A stretch of 64,000 nt of DNA from assembly GCF_039530225.1 (NCBI RefSeq), contig NZ_BAAAOH010000001.1, positions 930,001 through 994,000 of the forward strand. The letters run 5' to 3'. The notes under the pieces are model-generated. The model made no database searches, was not told the DNA's origin, and saw nothing but the letters and a program-made list of their open reading frames with translations. Positions 34,247-42,181 of the stretch are shown here, piece after piece; the first letter of the stretch is position 1; each line of letters starts with the position of its first letter. Made by a program: the position numbers and the translations under genes. This DNA is from Microbacterium pumilum (GTDB lineage Bacteria > Actinomycetota > Actinomycetes > Actinomycetales > Microbacteriaceae).

Positions 34247-35260
34247 ATGAGCACGGACACGACTCGGGGCACCGTAACGATCGAGGAGGTCGCCGCGGCA
34301 GCGGGCGTCTCACGATCGACGGTCTCGCGTGTCGTGAACGGATCGACGGCCGTCAGCCCCGAGGCACTCGAGGCGGTCCGGCGCGCCATCGCCGACCTGA
34401 ACTACGTGCCCAATCGCGCCGCCCGTTCGCTGGCGAGCCGGCAGACGCACGCCATCGCGCTCATCGTGCCCGAGGACACGACCCGATTCTTCGGCGATCC
34501 GTTCTTCGCAGCGATCGTCTCAGGCATCAACGCGCGCCTGAGCCGCTCCGACTACGTCCTGAACCTCTTCATCGCCAGCGACGACCCCGGCGACAAGACG
34601 ACGAGCTACGTGCGCAGCGGCGCCGTCGACGGCGCGATCGTGGTGTCTCACCATACGAGCGACACGTTCATCGATCGCATCGCGAGCTCGGTGCCGGTCG
34701 TCTACGGCGGGCGTCCGTCTCGCGAACGCGAGCGCGACTACTACGTCGACGTCGACAATGTGCGAGGCGGCCGTGACGCCACGACGTATCTGATCGAGCG
34801 AGGCCATCACCGCATCGCGACGATCACCGGACCCCTCGACATGCCCGCCGGCATCGACCGGCTGCAGGGTTACCGTGATGCGATTGCGGCGCACGGCCTG
34901 ACCGAGGGTGCGATCGAGGACGGCAACTTCACGGCCGACGGGGGAGCGGCGGCGATGCGCCGAATGCTCGAGCGCGTCGAGCGACCGGATGCGATCTTCG
35001 TCGCGAGCGATCTGATGGCTCGTGGTGTGCTGGCGGTCCTGGGTCGCGAAGGAATCCGCGTGCCGGAGGACATGGCCATCATGGGGTTCGACGACTCGCC
35101 GGTCGCGACGACCGTGGTGCCGCAGCTGACCACCATGCGTCAGCCGTCCTTCGCGCAGGGCGAGCGGATGGCGAGCGTGCTGCTCGACCTGCTCGCCGAC
35201 CGTCATCCCCGGCACGTCACGATCCTCGAGACCGAACTGGTCGTGAGGGACTCCGTCTAA
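34247..35260 (+). CDS. cebR: LacI-family repressor of the ceb operon
   Basis: 337 aa. Helix-turn-helix TIEEVAAAAGVSRSTVSRVV at residues ~8-27, hinge helix NRAARSLASRQ, then a periplasmic-binding-like effector domain with FVASDLMARGVL. It lies last in the cluster it would control; the three TGGGAnCGnTCCCA sites upstream of cebE are the predicted targets. ATG at 34247 with AGGGGGAA upstream. The stop overlaps the convergent gene's stop. Confidence 0.88.
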   Translation: MSTDTTRGTVTIEEVAAAAGVSRSTVSRVVNGSTAVSPEALEAVRRAIADLNYVPNRAARSLASRQTHAIALIVPEDTTRFFGDPFFAAIVSGINARLSRSDYVLNLFIASDDPGDKTTSYVRSGAVDGAIVVSHHTSDTFIDRIASSVPVVYGGRPSRERERDYYVDVDNVRGGRDATTYLIERGHHRIATITGPLDMPAGIDRLQGYRDAIAAHGLTEGAIEDGNFTADGGAAAMRRMLERVERPDAIFVASDLMARGVLAVLGREGIRVPEDMAIMGFDDSPVATTVVPQLTTMRQPSFAQGERMASVLLDLLADRHPRHVTILETELVVRDSV

Positions 35261-36144
35261 ACCGTCTGCGTCGACGCCAGCAGCAGGTTGTTCCAGGGGT
35301 CGTCGAAGCTCAGCGTGCGCCCGTCATCCCGCACCTCGAATCCGTGGTGGCGCAGGCGCTCGCCGAGGGCGCCGAGCGCGTCATCGTCGGGAAGGGTCAT
35401 GTCGATCCGCGCGAGACCGAGCGCGGGCATCCGGGGCCCAGCGCCGCGCGAGTTCCACACGTTCATCGCCATGTGGTGGTGGTAACCGCCGGCGCTGACG
35501 AAGACGGCCTGGTTGCCGAGCGCCGCCGTCTCGTCGAACCCCAGAGCGTCGACGTAGAAGGCGCGTGCGGTGGCGACATCCCCCACCGAGAGGTGCACGT
35601 GACCGACGGATGCCGCCTCCGCCGCCGTCGCTCCGCCCACGGCCGCTTCAGTGAGGTGTTCACGCAGGAACTCGTTCGGGTCGAGGTGGAGCGTCGCCAT
35701 CTCGACATGGCCGTGCACCCACGACCACTCGGTGCGAGCGCGGTCCCAGTACAGCTCGATGCCGTTGCCTTCGGGATCGGTGAAGTAGAACGCCCGGCTG
35801 ACCAGATGGTCGGCCGACCCGGTGAACGTGCTGGGAGCGTGCCGCGCCACGGAGTACAAGGCGGCGGCAAGCGCAGGCTGCGACTCGAACAGGATCGCGG
35901 TGTGGAAGAGGCCCGCCGACCCGGGTGCCGCATGGCGCAGCGCGGGGTCGTGCCGCAGCACGACGATCGGGCGCCCGGCCCGGCCGAGACTGACGGTGTC
36001 GCCGTCGGCCGCCAGCACCTGGAGAGTCACGACATCCCGGTAATACCGCGTCATGGCGTCGAGGTCGCCGACCATGAGGGTGACGGCACCCATGCCGGTG
36101 GCGGCAGCGAGCCGGTCCTCGGATGCCGCGAGCTGTTCATTCAT
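35257..36144 (-). CDS. CatE-like glyoxalase/extradiol dioxygenase family protein
   Basis: 295 aa with two vicinal-oxygen-chelate modules (residues ~18-130 and ~160-290), as in catechol-2,3-dioxygenases. Metal ligand candidates are LFHTAILFE, GIELYWD, HVHLSVGD and YHHHMAMNVW. The aromatic substrate is unknown. The ATG at 36144 is used. Stop codons overlap with cebR (convergent). Confidence 0.8.
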   Translation of the reverse strand: MNEQLAASEDRLAAATGMGAVTLMVGDLDAMTRYYRDVVTLQVLAADGDTVSLGRAGRPIVVLRHDPALRHAAPGSAGLFHTAILFESQPALAAALYSVARHAPSTFTGSADHLVSRAFYFTDPEGNGIELYWDRARTEWSWVHGHVEMATLHLDPNEFLREHLTEAAVGGATAAEAASVGHVHLSVGDVATARAFYVDALGFDETAALGNQAVFVSAGGYHHHMAMNVWNSRGAGPRMPALGLARIDMTLPDDDALGALGERLRHHGFEVRDDGRTLSFDDPWNNLLLASTQTV

Positions 36145-36273
36145 GTGAATATGAAACGCGCGCTCGCCACATCTGATTCCCGAGGCATCCGTGCGCTCCT
36201 CGGGTTCCGCGTCGTTCCTCGCCTCACCCCGGCGATGAGTGCTTGCACGGGTGCGGCGGCCGCACCGGCTCGG

Positions 36274-36279
36274 TAGATT
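36274..36279 (+). promoter_or_regulatory. -10 element, 36287 gene
   Basis: TAGATT ends 8 nt before the ATG at 36287; no Shine-Dalgarno, consistent with a leaderless mRNA. Confidence 0.45.
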
Positions 36280-36286
36280 CGGCGTC

Positions 36287-36745
36287 ATGTCCGACCGCCG
36301 CGGGACCGAGCACCGTGCCGCCGGCTGGCTGTTGAGGCTCGCAGGGGTGTCGGCGATCATCGGCGGGCTCGGGTTCGGATGGTTCACGATCCCCGCGATG
36401 GCCAGTGTGGCGGAGGGGCACGGCCCCATCTGGGTCATGGGTTTCCCGGCTTACGGCTACGGGCCGCTGAGCGCGGCCGGATTCGCCACCACCGTTCCGC
36501 TGCTGGCGGTGTTCCTCGTCGCATGCCTCGTCCAGGCCGCCGGCGGGGTGCTGCTGCTGTGGCGGCTGACGGCCGGGGTCGTGGTGACGATCATCGGGAT
36601 CGCACTCAGCGCAGTCTTCTGGTGGGGATTCGTCCTGCCCCTGGGCTGGGCCGGGGCCGTGGTTCAGCTTGCGCTCATGGCGTTCGGCTGGTCAGGACGC
36701 CGTTCGAACGACCTCGTCAGCCCGAGCGACAGCGTCAGCGAGTGA
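36287..36745 (+). CDS. four-helix hypothetical membrane protein
   Basis: 152 aa with four hydrophobic segments and short charged ends. No family recognised. It overlaps the convergent purC gene by 11 bp at the 3' end. Leaderless-type start. Confidence 0.7.
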   Translation: MSDRRGTEHRAAGWLLRLAGVSAIIGGLGFGWFTIPAMASVAEGHGPIWVMGFPAYGYGPLSAAGFATTVPLLAVFLVACLVQAAGGVLLLWRLTAGVVVTIIGIALSAVFWWGFVLPLGWAGAVVQLALMAFGWSGRRSNDLVSPSDSVSE

Positions 36746-37715
36746 GGCGCTCGAGCAGCTCGCGATAGCGGGCCACGGTCTGCTCGACGATCCCACTCGG
36801 CAGCTCGGGTGGCTCGCCGGACCGATCCCAGTTCGCCGCGAGCCAGTCGCGCACGATCTGCTTGTCGAAGCTCGCCATCCGCTCGTCGGGAGTCGTCCCG
36901 ACCGCCCAGGTCTCGGCATCCCAATACCGTGACGAGTCGCTCGTGAGCACCTCGTCGGCGAGAGTCATGGTGCCCTGCTCGCCGCCGGTCGCGGTGTCGA
37001 CGCCGAACTCGAACTTCGTGTCCGCGAGGATGAGCCCGTGCCCCTCAGCCGTCCGCGCGGCTCGCTCGTAGATCTCCAGCGACAGGTCCCGCAGCTGCTC
37101 GGCGCGATCGGCACCGACCAGTTCGACGGTGCGGTCGAACGAGATGTTCTCGTCATGCTCGCCGGCAGGAGCCTTGTAGGCGGGGGTGAAGATCGGCGCC
37201 GGCAGACGATCGCCGTTGGCGAGTCCTCCCGTCAGCCGGATGCCGCACACGGTTCCGCTCTCGCGGTACTCCGCCCACCCCGACCCGGTGAGATATCCGC
37301 GCACCACGCATTCGACCGGCATCATCTCGAGGCCTTTGACGACCATCGCGCGTCCGGCGACCGAAGGCGGGATCAGCGAGGCGAGATCGTCAGGCGTGTT
37401 CGCCACGCCGTCCGCCCCGAGCCCGAGCACATGCGACGGGACGAGATGGTTCGGGATGCCGCGACCGCCGTCCGCGCCCGCCAGCTGGTCGAACCACCAG
37501 AGGCTGAGCGTCGTGAGCAGCTCGCCCTTGCCGGGGATGCCCGGCGCGAGGACGTGGTCGAACGCACTCACCCGATCGCTCGCGACGACGAGCATCCGCT
37601 CGGAGCGGTCAGTCTCGCCGTCTGCTGCACCCGCAGTCGGGTCGGGAACGTACAGATCGCGTACCTTGCCCGAGTACACGTGTCGCCAGCCGGGCAGATC
37701 GAGTGGGGTCGTCAC
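36735..37715 (-). CDS. purC: SAICAR synthase
   Basis: 326-aa ligase that joins aspartate to CAIR in purine synthesis. It has the N-terminal GWRHVYSGKVRDLY, VASDRVSAFDHVL and the signature VECVVRGYLTGSGW. The longer (>300 aa) form is typical of actinobacteria. GTG at 37715 lies 7 nt after GATAAT, indicating a leaderless mRNA. Other pur genes are scattered through the window. Confidence 0.94.
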   Translation of the reverse strand: MTTPLDLPGWRHVYSGKVRDLYVPDPTAGAADGETDRSERMLVVASDRVSAFDHVLAPGIPGKGELLTTLSLWWFDQLAGADGGRGIPNHLVPSHVLGLGADGVANTPDDLASLIPPSVAGRAMVVKGLEMMPVECVVRGYLTGSGWAEYRESGTVCGIRLTGGLANGDRLPAPIFTPAYKAPAGEHDENISFDRTVELVGADRAEQLRDLSLEIYERAARTAEGHGLILADTKFEFGVDTATGGEQGTMTLADEVLTSDSSRYWDAETWAVGTTPDERMASFDKQIVRDWLAANWDRSGEPPELPSGIVEQTVARYRELLERLTR

Positions 37716-37721
37716 CCGCCC

Positions 37722-37727
37722 ATTATC
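37722..37727 (-). promoter_or_regulatory. -10 element of purC
   Basis: GATAAT (5 of 6 to TATAAT), ending 7 nt before the purC GTG. Confidence 0.6.
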
Positions 37728-37749
37728 CCGGCCGCGACGCGCGCCCACG

Positions 37750-38088
37750 TCAGGGTGTGATCGAGTCGACGAACGCGTGCGCCTCGCCGATGAGCGGGTG
37801 CCAGCGGTCAGATGTCTCCACCGGCACCGTGAGCCACTCGCGCATGGCGCGTTCGCGCATCACCATGCGCTCGATGCCGTGCGCGCCGTCGAGTTCGTCG
37901 ACCCGCTCCGCGGGGAGCTTCAGCATGAGAAGCCCCTGCGAGGTGAGGCAGGCGAACACCTTGCCGCGTACGCGCAGGCCCTCGCTGCCGAACATCGGCC
38001 CGATGTCGACATCCGGCATTGCGAGGAACTCGTCGGCGATCGGATCGAAGATCTCGTGGGCCCGCATCTCGGCGGCGGCATCCGTCAT
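37750..38088 (-). CDS. TfoX/Sxy N-terminal-domain protein
   Basis: 112-aa single TfoX_N domain, with PMFGSEGLRVRGKVFACL matching the family core. Competence-activator TfoX carries a second domain that is missing here; role in this group is unknown. The ATG at 38088 is 8 nt from TAGCGT (38101-38096). Confidence 0.75.
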   Translation of the reverse strand: MTDAAAEMRAHEIFDPIADEFLAMPDVDIGPMFGSEGLRVRGKVFACLTSQGLLMLKLPAERVDELDGAHGIERMVMRERAMREWLTVPVETSDRWHPLIGEAHAFVDSITP

Positions 38089-38140
38089 GGGCGCCACGCT
38101 ATCCCTGCCCGCCGACCTCGCACACCCCTGATGAGGTGTA

Positions 38141-38156
38141 TAGTCCATGTGGACTA
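38141..38156. promoter_or_regulatory. PadR-type operator
   Basis: TAGTCCA-TG-TGGACTA is a 16-bp inverted repeat with 7-bp perfect arms, 17 bp before the PadR ATG and following a TATAGT. Autorepression of the padR-MFS pair is likely. Confidence 0.65.
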
Positions 38157-38173
38157 ATCAATCCGGAGTAAAC

Positions 38174-38791
38174 ATGCCAGACGCGGTCGACCGACTCACC
38201 CCTCTCGGAGTGGTGGTCCTTGCGCTGCTCGGCGAGGGTGACATGCACCCTTACGAGATGATCCGGCTGATGCGGATCCGCCGCGACGATCGCCTCGTCA
38301 CGATCACGAACGGCACGGTGTATCACACGGTCTCCCGGCTCGAACGGGCCGGATTGCTCGCCGAGGTGGGCGTCGACCGCGACGGCAACCGTCCCGAGCG
38401 CACCACGTACGCCGTGACGGATGCCGGCAGCGCCGCCGTGACCGAATGGGTGCGCCGCGAGCTCGTCCGCGTCGACCACCCCTCCGAATTCCGCATCGCA
38501 CTCGCCGAAGCGCACAACCTCGATCGCGTCGAGGTCATCGCCCTGCTCCATGACCACCGGGCCGCCCGAGCGGCCGCTCAATCCGAAATCTCCATCGGCC
38601 TGCGCGGGGCCATCGCGAAGGGCGTCCCCATCCAGTATCTGCTCGAGCTCGAACGTGAGGAGTCGCTGCAGGCGACAGACCTCCAGTGGCTCGATCGCCT
38701 CATCCAGCGACTCGAGGGTGAGGAGTTCCCCTGGGGAGCACACGAGCCCTCTCAGCGCTATCTCGAACAACGAAAGGCCGCACGGCTATGA
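38174..38791 (+). CDS. PadR-family transcriptional regulator
   Basis: 205 aa. N-terminal winged helix (PLGVVVLALLGEGDMHPYEM to TITNGTVYHTVSRLERAGL) and a C-terminal helical dimerisation region with AHEPSQRYLE. ATG at 38174 has CCGGAG upstream. Its stop overlaps the MFS efflux gene start by 4 bp, so it should repress that pump. Confidence 0.88.
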   Translation: MPDAVDRLTPLGVVVLALLGEGDMHPYEMIRLMRIRRDDRLVTITNGTVYHTVSRLERAGLLAEVGVDRDGNRPERTTYAVTDAGSAAVTEWVRRELVRVDHPSEFRIALAEAHNLDRVEVIALLHDHRAARAAAQSEISIGLRGAIAKGVPIQYLLELEREESLQATDLQWLDRLIQRLEGEEFPWGAHEPSQRYLEQRKAARL

Positions 38792-40323
38792 CCGAACCGC
38801 GCACTCAGGCACCCGCATCCACCACCCATGAGCGCAGCCCGTGGCCGGCGCTGTGGGCGCTGGTCATCGGGTTCTTCATGATCCTCGTCGACACGACCAT
38901 CGTCTCGGTCGCGAACCCCGCCATCAAGGCGGCGCTCGACCCCGACACCAACAACCTCGACAACGTCGTATGGGTCACCTCGGCGTACCTGCTCGCCTAC
39001 GCCGTGCCGCTGCTCATCACCGGCCGCCTCGGCGATCGCTTCGGTCCGAAGCGCATCTACCTCATCGGTCTCGTGGTCTTCACGCTCGCGTCGCTCGGGT
39101 GTGGGTTGTCCGGCACCCTCGAGCTGCTGATCATCGCCCGCGCCGTCCAGGGTCTCGGCGCCGCGCTCATGACGCCGCAGACCATGGCGGTCATCACCCG
39201 CACCTTCCCGCCGGCGAACCGTGGTGCAGCCATGGGGCTGTGGGGTGCCACCGCCGGTGTCGCGACCCTGGTCGGACCGCTCGTCGGCGGCCTGCTGGTC
39301 GACGGCTTCGGATGGCAGTGGATCTTCTTCATCAACATCCCGGTCGGAATCGTGGCGTTCGTGCTGGCCTGGATCCTGGTGCCCAACCTGCAGACGCATC
39401 CCCATCGGTTCGACATCACGGGTGTCGTTCTCAGCGCGGTGGGCCTGTTCCTCATCGTGTTCGGGCTGCAGGAGGGCGAGCACTACGACTGGGGCGTCAT
39501 CTGGGGACCGATCACGGTATGGGGAATGATCATCGCCGGCGTCATCGTCAGGGGCATCTTCATCTGGACGCAGGCGCGCACGAAGAGCGAGCCGCTCGTT
39601 CCGCTGGAGCTGTTCAAGGAGCGCAACTTCAGCATCTCGAACCTTGCGATCGCCACCGTCGGATTCACCGTGACGAGCATGTCGCTGCCCCTGATGTTCT
39701 ACATCCAGCTCGCCCGCGGGCTCACCCCGACCCAGTCCGCGCTGCTCCTCATCCCGATGGCACTCCTGTCGGGCGTGCTCGCGCCATTCGCCGGCAAGCT
39801 CCTCGATCGCACGGATCCGCGGTTCCTTCTGATCCCGGGTCTGCTCGCCGTGGCTGGATCGCTGTTCTGGTACTCGACGCTCATGAACGCCGACACCCCG
39901 ATCTGGATGTTCCTGCTTCCCTCCGCCCTGATGGGCATCGGCAACGCCGGGATGTGGGGGCCGCTCGCGACCACTGCGACGCGAAACCTGCCGATGCATC
40001 AGGCCGGTGCCGGCGCGGGCATCTACAACACGACGCGTACCGTCGGCTCGGTCATCGGCTCGGCGGCCATCGCGGCCTTCATGCAGAACCGTCTCGAGGC
40101 GAATCTTCCCGGTGCTTCCGAGGCCACGGGCGGATTCGGCGGCGGAACGCTGCCGCCGTTCGTGATCGACGGCTTCTCAGAGGCCATGGCGCAGTCGATC
40201 CTTCTTCCCGCCTGCGCGTTGCTGGTCGGCCTCGTGGCGGTGTGCTTCCTGCGGCGCCCCAAGCTCACGTCCTCGACGAACGCGTGGAACGCCGCACGTG
40301 CGGAGGCGGTCGCGGAGAGCTAG
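38788..40323 (+). CDS. MFS multidrug efflux pump, DHA2 (EmrB/QacA) family
   Basis: 511 aa with 14 predicted helices. Motif A is GRLGDRFGPKRIY; motif C region is GPLVGGLLVDGFGWQWIFFI. The drug or metabolite exported is unknown. Coupled to the PadR gene; 5 bp separate its stop from the convergent lhgO stop. Confidence 0.9.
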   Translation: MTEPRTQAPASTTHERSPWPALWALVIGFFMILVDTTIVSVANPAIKAALDPDTNNLDNVVWVTSAYLLAYAVPLLITGRLGDRFGPKRIYLIGLVVFTLASLGCGLSGTLELLIIARAVQGLGAALMTPQTMAVITRTFPPANRGAAMGLWGATAGVATLVGPLVGGLLVDGFGWQWIFFINIPVGIVAFVLAWILVPNLQTHPHRFDITGVVLSAVGLFLIVFGLQEGEHYDWGVIWGPITVWGMIIAGVIVRGIFIWTQARTKSEPLVPLELFKERNFSISNLAIATVGFTVTSMSLPLMFYIQLARGLTPTQSALLLIPMALLSGVLAPFAGKLLDRTDPRFLLIPGLLAVAGSLFWYSTLMNADTPIWMFLLPSALMGIGNAGMWGPLATTATRNLPMHQAGAGAGIYNTTRTVGSVIGSAAIAAFMQNRLEANLPGASEATGGFGGGTLPPFVIDGFSEAMAQSILLPACALLVGLVAVCFLRRPKLTSSTNAWNAARAEAVAES

Positions 40324-40328
40324 CCGGT

Positions 40329-41531
40329 TCAGGCTGCGGTCGGATTCAGATAGTTCGCGATGACATAGTCGGCGATTGCGATCGACGAGGTCGCGGCGGG
40401 TGACGGGGCGTTGCGCAGCACCGTGACGGGCCCGATCTGATCGACCGCGAAGTCGTCCAGCAATTCGCCGGCGCGGCCCCACGCCTGGGCGCGTACCCCG
40501 GCAGCCGACTTGTGCGTGAGATCCGACATCTCGAGCTCCGGAACGAATCGACGAGCCTTGCCGAAGTACAGCCGCTTGACGAGCGATCCCGAGATCTCGT
40601 CGACGCCCATGCGCCAATGCTGTTTCGCGAGCGGCCACGCACCGGGCCAGCTCAGCGAGTCCCATGTGTCCTTCGGCGAGATCGACAGCCAGCCGTAGCC
40701 CTCCCTCGCGAGAGCGGGCACGGCGTTCGGGCCCACGTGCACGTTGTCATACACGCCTCGCGTGAAGTGAACGCCGAGAAACGGGAATCGCGGGTCGGGA
40801 ACCGGGTAGATCATGCCGTTCACGAGCCCCGTCCGCTCGGGCGCCAGTTCCCAGTACTCACCGCGGAACGGCAGGATCTTGGGCGCGGGGTCGGCGCCCA
40901 CGAGGCGGGCGACGATGTCGGACTGCAGCCCCGCGCAGGCGATCACACGGTCGAACACGTCATCGGACACCGGCGTCAGGACGCGCACCCGGCCGCCCTC
41001 GAGACGGATGCCGGTGACTTCGTGTCCGAGACGGATCGATCCGCCCGCGGCTCGAACGTCCTGGGCCATCGCTTCGGTGATGGTCGCGTAGTCCACGACC
41101 GCCGTATGCGGCGAATGCACGGCGGCGACGCCCGCGACGTGCGGCTCGATCTCGCGCAGCCGAGCGACGTCGTCGATGCGGTCGAGATCGGGAACCCTGT
41201 TCTCGATCGATCGGCGCTCGATCTCGGCGAGAGCCGCGAGTTCAGTTTCGTCGACCGCGACGACGAGCTTTCCGACTTCGCGATACGGAAGGCCCTTCTC
41301 GATGCAGAAATCGCGAATCGACGAGCGTCCCGCCGCGCACAGGATCGCCTTGAGCGAGCCGGGCTTGTAATAGAGGCCGGCATGGACCACGCCGGAGTTG
41401 TGACCGGTCTGGTGCTGAGCCAGGCGGCCCTCCTTTTCGAGGACGGTGACGTCGTCGCCGCGTGCGGTGAGAGCTCGGGCGAGTGCGATGCCGACGATGC
41501 CGCCGCCGATGATCGCGGTGGTTTCGGGCAT
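40329..41531 (-). CDS. lhgO: L-2-hydroxyglutarate oxidase/dehydrogenase
   Basis: 400-aa FAD-dependent DAO-family enzyme that returns L-2-hydroxyglutarate to 2-oxoglutarate. FAD motif IIGGGIVGIALARAL at the N-terminus, then QTGHNSGVVHAGLYYKPGSL, typical of LhgO. C-terminal VLRNAPSPAATSSIAI closes the FAD site. Stands alone with its own upstream region. Confidence 0.88.
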   Translation of the reverse strand: MPETTAIIGGGIVGIALARALTARGDDVTVLEKEGRLAQHQTGHNSGVVHAGLYYKPGSLKAILCAAGRSSIRDFCIEKGLPYREVGKLVVAVDETELAALAEIERRSIENRVPDLDRIDDVARLREIEPHVAGVAAVHSPHTAVVDYATITEAMAQDVRAAGGSIRLGHEVTGIRLEGGRVRVLTPVSDDVFDRVIACAGLQSDIVARLVGADPAPKILPFRGEYWELAPERTGLVNGMIYPVPDPRFPFLGVHFTRGVYDNVHVGPNAVPALAREGYGWLSISPKDTWDSLSWPGAWPLAKQHWRMGVDEISGSLVKRLYFGKARRFVPELEMSDLTHKSAAGVRAQAWGRAGELLDDFAVDQIGPVTVLRNAPSPAATSSIAIADYVIANYLNPTAA

Positions 41532-41731
41532 CAGTGAGTCCTCCAGCCGGTGGAGTCAATCCGCGTGCGCGACTTCTGACCGCTCGCGAGAACGGGCTCG
41601 ACGGTAGTGCTCACGGATCCTCCACCTCACGACATCGCGCTGTCTCCGCGTGCGCGACCGCACCCATCATGTCAGGCCGAACAGCGCCCTGCCGTTCCGG
41701 TGAGCAGAGTGGTGACGCCGGCGCGCGGGAC

Positions 41732-42139
41732 TCAGCCGAACGAAGGCTGGTCGGGGTACATGGGGCCGGGGTCGATCGGATCCTCGACCTCGGAGCGGAT
41801 CCGATCATCCGACGGATGCCATGTCATGAGCACGCGAAAGTTCGACGTCGTGCCTGCAGAGATGAACGCGCCGAAGCCCACGCTCAACTGGATGCCGAAC
41901 TCGACCTGGATCTCGTCGGGGTTGTCGGTCTGCTCCCGCAGCTGCGCGATGAGAGAGCGCACCGCGGGTTGAATGCGCGCGAGCGCGCTGTCGAGTCCGA
42001 CCTCCGCCCGCTGGACCGTGTCGGCGGTGCTCGTGCCGGCGCCCCACCCGCGAGTGACGAGGTCGGGCTGAGCCGCCGCATCCGGGACCTGGATGGTCAC
42101 TTCCTCGCCATCGCTCGTCGTATATGTCACCAGCTTCAT
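41732..42139 (-). CDS. Trypco1-like (CU044_2847 family) small protein
   Basis: 135 aa. The order is an N-terminal beta region (VTYTTSDGEEVTIQVPD), a helix (LARIQPAVRSLIAQLRE), then DEIQVEFGIQLSVGFGAFIS and NFRVLMTWHP. This pattern matches the trypsin-co-occurring domain 1, small proteins encoded beside trypsin-like or CHAT-type proteases in predicted conflict or signalling systems. No catalytic residues are seen. It lies 42 bp downstream of the CHAT gene in the same direction with GAGGAG before the ATG, so it is probably its functional partner. Confidence 0.75.
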   Translation of the reverse strand: MKLVTYTTSDGEEVTIQVPDAAAQPDLVTRGWGAGTSTADTVQRAEVGLDSALARIQPAVRSLIAQLREQTDNPDEIQVEFGIQLSVGFGAFISAGTTSNFRVLMTWHPSDDRIRSEVEDPIDPGPMYPDQPSFG

Positions 42140-42181
42140 TGAGCTCCTCTGTCACTCGGGCGGGTTGTCGTCCTGGTCAGG

